DNA of 64,000 nucleotides from Pseudoprevotella muciniphila (GCF_003265305.2 NZ_CP033459.1:2170001-2234000), one strand, 5' to 3'; counted from the stretch's first letter, positions 35,355-43,214 are shown. The notes: generated by a model not told the origin, from the letters alone. Program-made: numbers and translations.

Positions 35355-36440
35355 ATGGACAGAGAAACTTTTGAAAAGCAAAAGGAATATGGCGGCGAAA
35401 AGAAGCCTTCGATGACTCGCCGCATGGTGGAGCATGATTATACCGACCGCCGTATGTACATGCTGACTATGGTTACAGAAGGCAGAAGACCGTTGTTTGG
35501 CAAGGTCGTTGGCAAAAGCGATGCACTGCAGGATTCTCCCGATGCTCCACGTTGTGAATTGAGTGAACTCGGCAAAGCCGTAAGCAACGAATGGCAAGGT
35601 ATCCCAAAGTATTATCCCGAGATAAAAGTCCTGGCACTACAGATGATGCCGGACCATCTGCACGGCATCCTGTTTGTCACCCGGAAAATGGAAGTCCATC
35701 TCGGACAGGTCATAAAGGGTTTCAAGACAGGCTGCAACCGCCATTACCGCCGGATGATATTAGGAGCACCTCCCGTTAAGTACGTTGTTCACCCTGTTAA
35801 GTACGTTGCGACTGAGTCGCAACATACAGAACAAACTGCACCGCGCCCCAAGCGCGACAGAAGCAAGGACAACCGCTACCACGGCTTGCTCTTTCAGCCC
35901 AACTACTGCGACAAAATCCTCCTGCGCAGAGGACAGTTAGACACTTGGCTTAATTATTTAAACGACAACCCCCGTCGTCTGTTGATGAAGCGCGAACACC
36001 CCGACTTGTTCCGCGTACAGCGCAATATCGTCATCGCAGGCATCTCGTTTTCAGCCATAGGCAACCTTTTTCTTGCACAGCGCCCCGTCCGCCTGCAAGT
36101 ACAATGCTCGCGCAGTATGACAGACATAGACATCGAAACCTACAAGACAAAGATGCTTAGCGCTGCACGGAGGGGTGCCGTTCTCGTCTCACCAAGTATC
36201 TCAAAAGGCGAGAAAGCAGTTATGCGCGCCGCTTTCGAGGAACACCTGCCAATCATCCTGCTTCAGGAAAACGGCTTCGCAGACCTCGCCAAACCTGGCG
36301 GACAACGTATGGAGGCCTGTGCCAAAGGCGTGATCCTCATCCTCGCACCATGGGAGCATCACAACGAGCAAATCGCCATCAAACGCAAGCAATGCCTTGA
36401 CCTAAATGATATGGCACAGCGGATTTGCAATGAGTTATAG
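35355..36440 (+). CDS. REP-associated (Y1) tyrosine transposase fused to a Rossmann-like domain
   Basis: The 361-residue protein has an IS200/RAYT-like Y1 domain in residues 25-215. It includes RRMYMLTMVTEGRRPLFGKV, the metal-binding HUH motif LQMMPDHLHGILFV, and FQPNYCDKILLRRGQLDTW followed by LNYLNDNPRR, where the catalytic Tyr is expected. Residues 225-361 form a second domain (FRVQRNIVIAGISFSAIG, ARRGAVLVSPSISKGEKAVM, LPIILLQENGFADLAKPGG, GVILILAPWEHH) that looks like a DprA/LOG Rossmann fold. It has no flanking IS ends that I can see, as expected for a domesticated RAYT. A REP-like inverted pair occurs at 43253-43468. A 19-base palindrome and a 21-bp tandem repeat lie inside the gene. 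Confidence 0.82.
   Translation: MDRETFEKQKEYGGEKKPSMTRRMVEHDYTDRRMYMLTMVTEGRRPLFGKVVGKSDALQDSPDAPRCELSELGKAVSNEWQGIPKYYPEIKVLALQMMPDHLHGILFVTRKMEVHLGQVIKGFKTGCNRHYRRMILGAPPVKYVVHPVKYVATESQHTEQTAPRPKRDRSKDNRYHGLLFQPNYCDKILLRRGQLDTWLNYLNDNPRRLLMKREHPDLFRVQRNIVIAGISFSAIGNLFLAQRPVRLQVQCSRSMTDIDIETYKTKMLSAARRGAVLVSPSISKGEKAVMRAAFEEHLPIILLQENGFADLAKPGGQRMEACAKGVILILAPWEHHNEQIAIKRKQCLDLNDMAQRICNEL
35775..35823 (+). repeat. Tandem GTTAAGTACGTTG pair and palindrome inside the transposase gene
   Basis: GTTAAGTACGTTG occurs at 35775 and again 21 bases later, directly followed by the perfect palindrome GTTGCGACTGAGTCGCAAC at 35805-35823. It encodes a linker (PVKYVVHPVKYVATESQ) absent from the typical Y1 fold. 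Confidence 0.8.
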
Positions 36441-36469
36441 ATATTATTAGTCGTTCCAATCCGTTTCTC

Positions 36470-37639
36470 TTATCTGTTCCCTTTTGCCCTGTTGTGTGTC
36501 TTGCAAAGCATCTGGCAGTTGTCGGCGGTAGTAGCACCACCTTTGCTCCATGCAGCCACATGGTCGGCATCCATATCTGACATTTTCCAAATTTTTGTGC
36601 GGTTGGCTTCGTGGCCGAGTGCACAGAGCGGGCAATTGCTCTCGCCTTTCAGCTGCGCTTCTTCGGTTTGCAGACGATATACTTTGCGCTTTGTGGCTTC
36701 GTCGAACACACGGATGTCCAGCAAGCGTTTGTCCTTCCTGCCACCAAGCACATATTCGAAGATGCCTTTACGATTCTTCACGAAGGGATCGCCATAGAGT
36801 TCGCGCACCTGTTGCGCCACTTCTGTGGGGTTGTAAGGCTGCGTGTGGTATTCCTCATAAAGCCTACCCCATTCCAATCCACGCATTTCCGATTCTATGT
36901 CTGTAAACACAGAACCTATCCAGTCGATGACCGCCGTGAAATACGTTTTCAGTTCGTCGATGTTCGTGTCGTGTCTATGCTGGCTCATGTAGTCCCTCAC
37001 TTCTTTCGACTTTCCACGACTCACCCACTGCAGGGCGCGTTCGAGATAGTCCTGACGGTTCACTGCACCGGAGATGAAGTGGCTCCACTTCTGTATGTTG
37101 GCATTCTGAGAATTGCTGAACTCCTGCTTGGCAAGTGTAACGAACTCGCCCGAATAGATAGCATTGAGGAGTTCTTGTTCGTTGAGTGGCACACCTGCTA
37201 TGTTTACCGTCTCAAACCATTTCCTGATTTCGTCCTCTGTGCCTTCACATTCATAGACGAGGAGTTCTGTGCCAAGGATGCATTCCTGCAGTTCCTTTGA
37301 CAGACTACTGAAATACTGCGGTATGTCGTCTGCGTTGAAGATGCCGAACTTGCCCGTAACGAACCGCCCGAGCGACGTGATGCGCTGCTGTCCGTCGAGC
37401 ACCTCAAGGCGACCATCGTCTGTTTTGTTGAAATAAAGAACGCCTAAGGGGTAGCCATGTAGTGCCGACTGCACCACTGCCACGTCTTTCTTGCCATCAG
37501 CATAGATGTAATTGCGTTGATACTCTGGTTGAATGGTCAGGCGCCCAGAGAGACCATAAAGTCCCTTGCCTTCCAATTCGTTATAGACAAAACCATCGCA
37601 GATTTCGCCTACTGTATATTTCTTTAATGTGGTTTCCAT
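36470..37639 (-). CDS. DUF262 and HNH nuclease protein
   Basis: The 389-residue protein has the DUF262 (ParB/GmrS-like) N-terminal domain with IQPEYQRNYIY at about 36-46 and DGQQRITSLGRF at 82-93, which bind and hydrolyse nucleotides in GmrSD-type enzymes. The C-terminal HNH/DUF1524-like nuclease segment reads NCPLCAL, then MSDMDADHVAAWSKGG and NCQMLCKTHNRAKGNR, with Cys pairs for zinc. Its ATG overlaps the stop codon of the upstream methyltransferase by one base (TAATG), so the two are translationally coupled. This looks like the restriction subunit of a modification-linked defence system. Whether it cuts unmodified or modified DNA cannot be read from sequence. Confidence 0.88.
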   Translation of the reverse strand: METTLKKYTVGEICDGFVYNELEGKGLYGLSGRLTIQPEYQRNYIYADGKKDVAVVQSALHGYPLGVLYFNKTDDGRLEVLDGQQRITSLGRFVTGKFGIFNADDIPQYFSSLSKELQECILGTELLVYECEGTEDEIRKWFETVNIAGVPLNEQELLNAIYSGEFVTLAKQEFSNSQNANIQKWSHFISGAVNRQDYLERALQWVSRGKSKEVRDYMSQHRHDTNIDELKTYFTAVIDWIGSVFTDIESEMRGLEWGRLYEEYHTQPYNPTEVAQQVRELYGDPFVKNRKGIFEYVLGGRKDKRLLDIRVFDEATKRKVYRLQTEEAQLKGESNCPLCALGHEANRTKIWKMSDMDADHVAAWSKGGATTADNCQMLCKTHNRAKGNR

Positions 37640-38718
37640 TAGTTCTTCTTTTTGCGGATTAGGATTCGAGCGTATTTAGGTTTACCATTTATTGAGCCAT
37701 CTTTGTCTTTTATTAAACCATGAGATTTAAACGGAACCTTTTCATTCTTTCTATAATCATTGGCACTTAATATCTCAAACTGCTCGGGGCAATACTTATC
37801 AAGGAAAGATATAGGTACTCCCATCACGCCGTCGTAGTCTGACGGTATGGCATCGGTATAGGGCACTTCTATGGCATCGTAGTTGTCATAATGGTCATAA
37901 CCTGCCTTTCCTTTTATTTCTTTGTGCTTGCTGTACTTCAGGTTGTCTGCCATCGTCATCAACTGCAGGGGCTGATGGCGGCGACCGTGGTCGAGGTTGG
38001 TAAGCCAAATTGAGGGGATGTTTTTCATATTCACTCCATTGTCTACTCGGTCAACGTCATCTGCATTTTTTGTCTCAAACCACATTCCTCCAGCCCATTC
38101 TCTCTTACCTGACCAAATCTTGTTTTCTTTGAAAAAAGGAAAAACTTCTTTATATGTTACGCAATTCTTATTCGCAATCATCACAAAACCTTTGTTGCTA
38201 TCTATCAACCAAGCAAAGAACTCGCGGAAGAGTGAGAAAGGCGGGTTGGTAACGATGATGTCTGCCTCGTCGCGCAGGCGCGTTACCTCCTTGCTCCGGA
38301 AGTCGCCGTCGCCTTCGAGGTATTGCCATTGCAGGTCCTCTATATCTACCCGTCCGTTGCCGTTGGTGTTGTGTGTGAGAACGAAGATTTTGCCGTGTGT
38401 CTGTGTTTTTCCGGCATCGAACTGTGGTGCGTCGGTCTCGAAGAGCGTCAGTTGGATAGGTCCCTTGTACTTCTTGCTCTCGTAGGCATAACTGGTAGAG
38501 ATGAGTTTTTTGAGTCCGAGCCGTTCAAAGTTCTGGGCAAAATAGCGCGTAAAGTTGCTCCATTCGGGGTCGTCGCACGGCAGCAGCACCGTCTTGTCCC
38601 TGAACACATCAGGGTTGTACTCCAGATATGCCTCCACCTCGCGCTCGATGTCGTGGTACTGCGTGTAGAACTCATCGTTCTTTGCCACCTTTGCCTTTGA
38701 TAAAGTTTCGTTTGCCAT
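37639..38718 (-). CDS. EcoRI-type adenine-specific DNA methyltransferase
   Basis: The protein of about 359 residues begins MANETLSKAKVAKNDEFYTQ, as in EcoRI-methylase family proteins (m6A, PF13651 type). It contains VLLPCDDPEWSNFTRYF and motif IV NPPF in ADIIVTNPPFSLFREFF (residues 158-161), followed by FVMIANKNCVTYKEVF and WAGGMWFE. It transfers a methyl group from SAM to adenine in a specific site, probably to protect host DNA from the partner nuclease. The frame is open to an ATG at 38763, but that start would run through two perfect hairpins; the family N-terminus fixes the start at 38718. A strong hairpin ends two bases before this start codon and may control translation. Confidence 0.9.
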   Translation of the reverse strand: MANETLSKAKVAKNDEFYTQYHDIEREVEAYLEYNPDVFRDKTVLLPCDDPEWSNFTRYFAQNFERLGLKKLISTSYAYESKKYKGPIQLTLFETDAPQFDAGKTQTHGKIFVLTHNTNGNGRVDIEDLQWQYLEGDGDFRSKEVTRLRDEADIIVTNPPFSLFREFFAWLIDSNKGFVMIANKNCVTYKEVFPFFKENKIWSGKREWAGGMWFETKNADDVDRVDNGVNMKNIPSIWLTNLDHGRRHQPLQLMTMADNLKYSKHKEIKGKAGYDHYDNYDAIEVPYTDAIPSDYDGVMGVPISFLDKYCPEQFEILSANDYRKNEKVPFKSHGLIKDKDGSINGKPKYARILIRKKKN

Positions 38719-38720
38719 AA

Positions 38721-38796
38721 GCGATTGATAGTTTTTCGTTGCGCATCTACTATCAATCGCCAACGCATAAAAAGAGCGTGATGCCTCTTATGCGTT
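38721..38796 (-). promoter_or_regulatory. Two perfect hairpins abutting the methyltransferase start codon
   Basis: GCGATTGATAGT (38721-38732) pairs with ACTATCAATCGC (38749-38760), and AACGCATAA (38762-38770) pairs with TTATGCGTT (38788-38796). Both lie directly before the ATG at 38718. They could be operators or translation-blocking mRNA hairpins; the second also has terminator character (CTCTTTTTATG on the minus strand). Confidence 0.65.
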
Positions 38797-38976
38797 AAGC
38801 CGGGGCAGCGTAGGAACCGGAACCCCTCCCTCCAAATAAGAATGCACCACGCCGATTATGGCGGGGCATTGCTATTAAATGGAGGGACGAGGATACAGTA
38901 ACCTATACCCCATCGTCTCTATTACTTCTGAGCGTTATTTATTCCAACTTGTTTCCTACGCATTTTGGCTTAACGC
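38792..38976. ncRNA. 185-nt structured element, candidate non-coding RNA
   Basis: The ends are inverted copies of a two-part sequence. GCGTTAAGCC (38792-38801) and GCGTAGGAA (38808-38816) at the left face TTCCTACGC (38953-38961) and GGCTTAACGC (38967-38976) at the right, giving 19 paired bases with one internal loop. Inside are CCCTCCA/TGGAGGG with nested AATGC/GCATT and CGCC/GGCG, and a second hairpin GACGA/TCGTC. There is no coding frame. A multi-branched RNA is a good explanation; the strand is not resolved. A 6S-like RNA is one alternative, and a small inverted-repeat element another. Confidence 0.6.
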
Positions 38977-39101
38977 GAAATAATAGCGAATGCATAATGT
39001 TTTTCGGGATTTCTCCCCCGAAACGTCGGTAAAATTACAAAAAAAGCGGAAAATCTTGAATGACTTTCCACTTTTTTATGTTTATTGTTGAGTTTAAGCC
39101 T

Positions 39102-40880
39102 TTATTCTTCCGGTCGTTGTATGTAGGCGATGACATCGCCCTTGCTGACGTGTCCGCCTTGTTTTACGGCGATTTCCACGAGTTGGCCGCCGAGTGCAGC
39201 GGGCAGTTCGATGATTTGTCCGTGGTTGTTCTCGATGTAGCAGAAACGGTCGCCGTCGGTGTATTGCTTGCCGATGTAGGGATTGATGGCTGGTGTGGCT
39301 TCTCCGTCGCCGCAGATCTCGAAGAGTACGATACCGCTCTCGGGGGCTACGATGGCGTCTGCCTTGGCATGCTTGAAGGCTGTTGCCTCCTCGATGCTAA
39401 TACCCGAGCCGCCGAGTGCCTTGTCCTTTGCTGCCTGTAGGTCAGCAAGGAAACGCTGTTTGGCGATGCCGCTCTTGTAGTCGCGGTACTGTGTCTCGTG
39501 CATCGCAAATTCGTAGAGTTCTTCGTCGTCTTCGCCGAGTTCCCATCCCTTTTCTTCCATTTCCTGGCGGAACTTGTCGAGATTGTCGGGATAGAGCGCC
39601 TGCGGGTCGTCGGTATAGAATTCATAGCCTTTCTCCTTCGCCAATGCCACGATTTCTGGATCCACTTCTCCTGGCAGTTTTCCACTCTTGCCGAGAATCA
39701 TGCCCCAGATGCTGTCGTCCATCATAGAGTAGCGTGGTTTGTCCATCGACTCGCAGAGGAGGTTCATCAGGGCGATGTTCTTGACATATTGTGAGAATGG
39801 CGTTACGAGGGGTGGATAACCCACACGCGGCCACACATAACCCACCTCGTCGAAGAGGCGCACGAGCAGTTCGTCTTCGCTGTAAGCCGGTTCGCCCTTC
39901 TTTTCGCGGTTGGAATTGATGGCATTCATCACACCGCGCAGGTCAGCCATCATAGAACCCATCATACCACCAGGCAGTCCGCAGCCGAGAAGGAGTGAGG
40001 AGCAGATGTGGTTTTGCTTGTTGACGAAATAGCCAAGGAAGTCGTCGAGGAACTCCTGTGTGAGTTTTCGGGCCTCCATGTAGGCATTCATGTCAATCTC
40101 CGGCACGTCGTAGCCGGCGTTCTTCAGCATACTCTGTACGGAAATGATGTCGGCGTGGCCCTTGCCCCATGAGAGGGGTTCCATGGCTGTGTCGATAATG
40201 TCAACACCATTGCGTGCCAATTCCAGGATACTTGCCATCTGCAGTCCGGGACCGCTGTGCCCGTGGTATTCCACGATGATGTCGGGGTGGTTCTTCTTGA
40301 TGAGTCCGCATAGTTTGCCGAGTAGCGCGGGTTGCCCTATGCCTGCCATGTCCTTTAGGCAGATTTCCGGTGCACCGGCTGCAATGAGTTGGTCGGCTAT
40401 GTCGCTGTAGTATTCTGCAGTGTGGATAGGTGAGTTGGTGATGCAGAGTGTGGCTTGCGGTGTCATACCTGCTTCTAAAGCCCACTTGATGGATGGAATG
40501 ATGTTTCTCACGTCGTTCAGACCGCAGAAGATGCGAGGAATGTCCACACCCTGTGCGTGCTTCACCTTGTACTGCAAACGTCTGAGGTCGGCTGCGCAAG
40601 GGAACATGCGGAGAGCGTTCAGACCGCGATCGAGCATGTGGGTTTTGATGCCTGCTTCGTGATAGATTTTCGTTACAGCACGCACAGCGTGGTTGGGGTT
40701 TTCGCCATAGAGCAAATTAACCTGCTCGAAGGCACCGCCATTGGTTTCTACTCGGGCAAAACAGCCCATTTTCACTATCACTGGTGCTATGCGCTCCAAC
40801 TGGTCTTTGCGCGGCTGGAACTTGCCATAACTCTGGAACATGTCTCTATATACGAGACTAAATTGGATTTTTCTTCCCAT
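39102..40880 (-). CDS. Carboxyltransferase-type protein (oxaloacetate decarboxylase alpha / pyruvate carboxylase B-like)
   Basis: The 592-residue protein carries the TIM-barrel carboxyltransferase domain. It shows YRDMFQSYGKF where DGHQSL is usual, RVETNGGAFEQVNLLYGENP, EICLKDMAGIGQPALLGKLC, EYHGHSGPGLQMASILELAR, DTAMEPLSWGKG and LPGGMMGSMMADL. A conserved carboxylase domain and a C-terminal biotinyl/lipoyl-like domain follow. In the last domain the expected biotinylation motif (EAMKM) reads IENNHGQ, so there is no lysine to carry biotin. Such enzymes move CO2 between oxaloacetate or pyruvate and biotin, often coupled to a sodium pump. Biotin would have to come from a separate carrier protein. 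No partner subunits are adjacent. Confidence 0.85.
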   Translation of the reverse strand: MGRKIQFSLVYRDMFQSYGKFQPRKDQLERIAPVIVKMGCFARVETNGGAFEQVNLLYGENPNHAVRAVTKIYHEAGIKTHMLDRGLNALRMFPCAADLRRLQYKVKHAQGVDIPRIFCGLNDVRNIIPSIKWALEAGMTPQATLCITNSPIHTAEYYSDIADQLIAAGAPEICLKDMAGIGQPALLGKLCGLIKKNHPDIIVEYHGHSGPGLQMASILELARNGVDIIDTAMEPLSWGKGHADIISVQSMLKNAGYDVPEIDMNAYMEARKLTQEFLDDFLGYFVNKQNHICSSLLLGCGLPGGMMGSMMADLRGVMNAINSNREKKGEPAYSEDELLVRLFDEVGYVWPRVGYPPLVTPFSQYVKNIALMNLLCESMDKPRYSMMDDSIWGMILGKSGKLPGEVDPEIVALAKEKGYEFYTDDPQALYPDNLDKFRQEMEEKGWELGEDDEELYEFAMHETQYRDYKSGIAKQRFLADLQAAKDKALGGSGISIEEATAFKHAKADAIVAPESGIVLFEICGDGEATPAINPYIGKQYTDGDRFCYIENNHGQIIELPAALGGQLVEIAVKQGGHVSKGDVIAYIQRPEE

Positions 40881-40942
40881 ATTTTCTGTTGAAATTCAGA
40901 CTGACAGGGCTGAAATATGCCCTTTTTATCAATTTTCGGACG

Positions 40943-40950
40943 CAAAAATA
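40943..40950 (-). promoter_or_regulatory. -7 promoter box of the carboxyltransferase gene
   Basis: On the minus strand TATTTTTG matches TAnnTTTG, with TTTG at 40967-40970 as a possible -33 box (short spacer). Confidence 0.5.
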
Positions 40951-41046
40951 ACAAAAAAAGTAGCGTCAAAAAAGGTTTTTATAAAAATAGTTGCAAATGA
41001 ACTATCTTGTCCGGCATTAGCAGTATGCTTTTGTCATATACAGATA

Positions 41047-41262
41047 TTTATTGATGCAGTTCAAGTTTCGCAAGTTCCATTTTCTTGAAGTTAACGAAGT
41101 TATTGAAGTTATCGCTTCGCTCGAAGTTAACGACGTTACCTGATGCTGATTTTTTTCTTCTTTCTTCTTTTGTTATTTATCGTTCCAACGTATCGTCGAT
41201 AACTTCGTTAACTCCGATAACTTCGAGCGTAGCGATAACTTCAGAAAGTTTATTGATGCAGT
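41047..41262 (-). mobile_element. Dispersed ~190-bp repeat, copy B, with 14-bp flanking direct repeats
   Basis: The core 41061-41248 is the inverse of copy A at 22277-22474. It is bounded by identical TTTATTGATGCAGT sequences at 41047-41060 and 41249-41262, which look like a target-site duplication. The core contains many TAACTTCG-type palindromic pieces and no transposase, so it would be a non-autonomous element. Confidence 0.75.
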
Positions 41263-41287
41263 AAAAGCGTTAATCGATAATAAAAGG

Positions 41288-41295
41288 TAAATTTG
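41288..41295 (+). promoter_or_regulatory. -7 promoter box of the ZIP transporter gene
   Basis: TAAATTTG matches TAnnTTTG and lies 16 bases before the start codon, just beyond the repeat element. Confidence 0.55.
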
Positions 41296-41311
41296 CAGAA
41301 AAAATGACCTT

Positions 41312-42091
41312 ATGACAAATATAGCCATTTGTTTGCTGATACCTTTTCTGGGCACCGTCCTTGGTTCGGCTTTCGTGTTCTTTATGAAAAGGGAAATGCC
41401 GTCGCTGCTCCAGAAGACGTTGCTGGGCTTTGCTTCGGGTGTGATGGTGGCTGCATCGGTGTGGTCGCTGCTTATTCCGAGCATGGAGATGAATGAAGGG
41501 AAGGGTAGTTGGGCTGTGCTGCCTGCCGCTGTAGGTTTCTTGCTCGGCATGGCATTCCTCTTGGCAATTGACTATCTCACACCTCACCTGCACATAGGTG
41601 ACCAATCTCCGGAAGGTCCGAAGTCAAGATTGTCGCGCACGGCAATGATAAACCTCGCCGTAACGATTCACAATTTGCCGGAAGGTATGGCTGTGGGTGT
41701 CGTGATAGTTGGTGCGCTGAACTCCGGTTCGGGAATCAGCACTGCTGCAGCATTGGCTATGGCTGTTGGTATTGCCATACAGAACATTCCCGAGGGTGCT
41801 ATCATCTCTATGCCTATGCGGTCAGAAGGCAACAGTAAATGGCGCTCATTCGCAATGGGTAGCCTGAGTGGTGCAGTCGAGCCATTGGGCGGTTTGGCAG
41901 TGGTGCTGTTCGCAGAGGCGCTTTCTGCTACACTCCCCGGCCTGCTGGCTTTTGCAGCAGGTGCCATGCTTTATGTGGTTGTGGAAGAACTCATACCGGA
42001 ATCTTCGGAAGGCGAACATTCCAATCTCGGCACCATAGGTTTTGCCATAGGCTTTGTGCTGATGATGGTGCTCGATGTGGTACTCGGATAA
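41312..42091 (+). CDS. ZIP family metal transporter
   Basis: The 259-residue protein has eight hydrophobic segments and the ZIP signature in membrane helices 4 and 5: INLAVTIHNLPEGMAVGV and AVGIAIQNIPEGAIISMP. These contain the His, Asn, Pro and Glu metal ligands. ZIP proteins (ZupT-like) import zinc and other divalent metals into the cytoplasm. The long His-containing loop DYLTPHLHIGDQSPEG precedes helix 4. The gene is followed 33 bases later by the rhodanese-MBL gene and may share its transcript. Confidence 0.93.
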   Translation: MTNIAICLLIPFLGTVLGSAFVFFMKREMPSLLQKTLLGFASGVMVAASVWSLLIPSMEMNEGKGSWAVLPAAVGFLLGMAFLLAIDYLTPHLHIGDQSPEGPKSRLSRTAMINLAVTIHNLPEGMAVGVVIVGALNSGSGISTAAALAMAVGIAIQNIPEGAIISMPMRSEGNSKWRSFAMGSLSGAVEPLGGLAVVLFAEALSATLPGLLAFAAGAMLYVVVEELIPESSEGEHSNLGTIGFAIGFVLMMVLDVVLG

Positions 42092-42124
42092 ACAAACTCC
42101 TGAATTCTAAATACATCATAGATT

Positions 42125-43186
42125 ATGAAGAAAGTATTGATAGCCATTCTGGCACTTTTCGGGCTTAACTGCAATGTGGCTTGCTGCCAGAAAAAAGCAT
42201 ACGATGATGCTAACGTAAAGGCTTTTGCAAAGTTACTTACAAAGGGCAATGTCGTGCTGCTTGATGTACGGACGGCAGAGGAATTTGCTGAAGGACATTT
42301 GGAAGGTGCTCTGAATATAGACATCAATAATGATGATTTTGTCGAAGAGGCAAAAAAGCGGATAGCAAAGGAGAAGAAAGTGGCCGTCTATTGCCGCAGC
42401 GGACGGCGTTCCGCAAATGCCGCAGAGAAATTGACAGAATACGGATACAAGGTGGTTAATCTTATAGGTGGCATCATGGAATGGCAGAAACAGAAAATGC
42501 CCGTAACAGGAGATATGCACGAAGTAGATGTCTTTACAACCAAAAGCGGTAAGACGCTCCGTTTCTATGCCTTGATGCATGCCAGTATTCGCATCTGCTA
42601 CGATGGTAAGGAAATAGAGATTGACCCGGTGAGTCAACTCGGACCGCGCACCACCGACTACACTACAATGCCCAAGGCAGACTATATCTTCATCACCCAT
42701 GAGCATCCCGACCACTTCGACAAGGAAGCCATAAAACTGCTGTCGAAGGACGGCACAAAAATCATTACCAACAGTCGGTGCGCAGAAATGCTTGGTTATG
42801 GCGATGTAATGAAAAATGGCGAAAAGAAAGATCTTGAAAGTTTCAGCATTGAGGCTGTACCTGCTTATAACACAACCGACGGGCGTCAGCAATTCCATCC
42901 TAAAGGTCGCGACAATGGTTTTATCCTCACTGTCGATGGTTTGCGCATCTATATTGCAGGCGACACAGAAGATATACCCGAAATGGCTGATATCAAGGAT
43001 ATATATATCGCCTTCCTGCCATGCAACCAGCCGTACACGATGACAACTTCACAACTCGTCAGCGCAGCACGCACCATTAAGCCCAAAGTACTTTTCCCTT
43101 ACCACTACGGGCAGACCGACATAAGCACTGTGCCCGAGCAACTGAAAGACGCTGGCATCGATGTCAGAATACGCCATTACGAATAA
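42125..43186 (+). CDS. Rhodanese and metallo-beta-lactamase-fold hydrolase fusion
   Basis: The 353-residue protein starts with a hydrophobic signal ending near ACCQ (possible lipobox Cys at 20 or 21). A rhodanese domain (residues 28-127) has VVLLDVRTAEEFAEGHLEGA and active-site loop CRSGRRSA with Cys90. An MBL-fold domain (about 135-353) related to the UPF0173 hydrolases follows, with FITHEHPDHFD, RDNGFILTVDGLRIYIAGDT and FPYHYGQTD as metal-binding segments. Rhodanese-MBL fusions of other types act in sulfur or persulfide chemistry. Here the order is rhodanese first, and the MBL part differs from the persulfide dioxygenase class. A role in the periplasm is likely. Confidence 0.87.
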   Translation: MKKVLIAILALFGLNCNVACCQKKAYDDANVKAFAKLLTKGNVVLLDVRTAEEFAEGHLEGALNIDINNDDFVEEAKKRIAKEKKVAVYCRSGRRSANAAEKLTEYGYKVVNLIGGIMEWQKQKMPVTGDMHEVDVFTTKSGKTLRFYALMHASIRICYDGKEIEIDPVSQLGPRTTDYTTMPKADYIFITHEHPDHFDKEAIKLLSKDGTKIITNSRCAEMLGYGDVMKNGEKKDLESFSIEAVPAYNTTDGRQQFHPKGRDNGFILTVDGLRIYIAGDTEDIPEMADIKDIYIAFLPCNQPYTMTTSQLVSAARTIKPKVLFPYHYGQTDISTVPEQLKDAGIDVRIRHYE

Positions 43187-43214
43187 GGGTATAAAGTCCA
43201 AGCGGAAAAAGAAT

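Noticed and set aside
38721-38763. Methyltransferase start at the ATG at 38763
   Set aside because: The extra 15 residues are encoded by a perfect hairpin and lack family similarity, while MANETLSKAKVAKNDEFYTQ fits the family start.
36470-38976. Retron or reverse-transcriptase-based defence system for the structured element
   Set aside because: The inverted-end, branched element resembles an msr/msd in outline, but no reverse transcriptase gene is present within the window.
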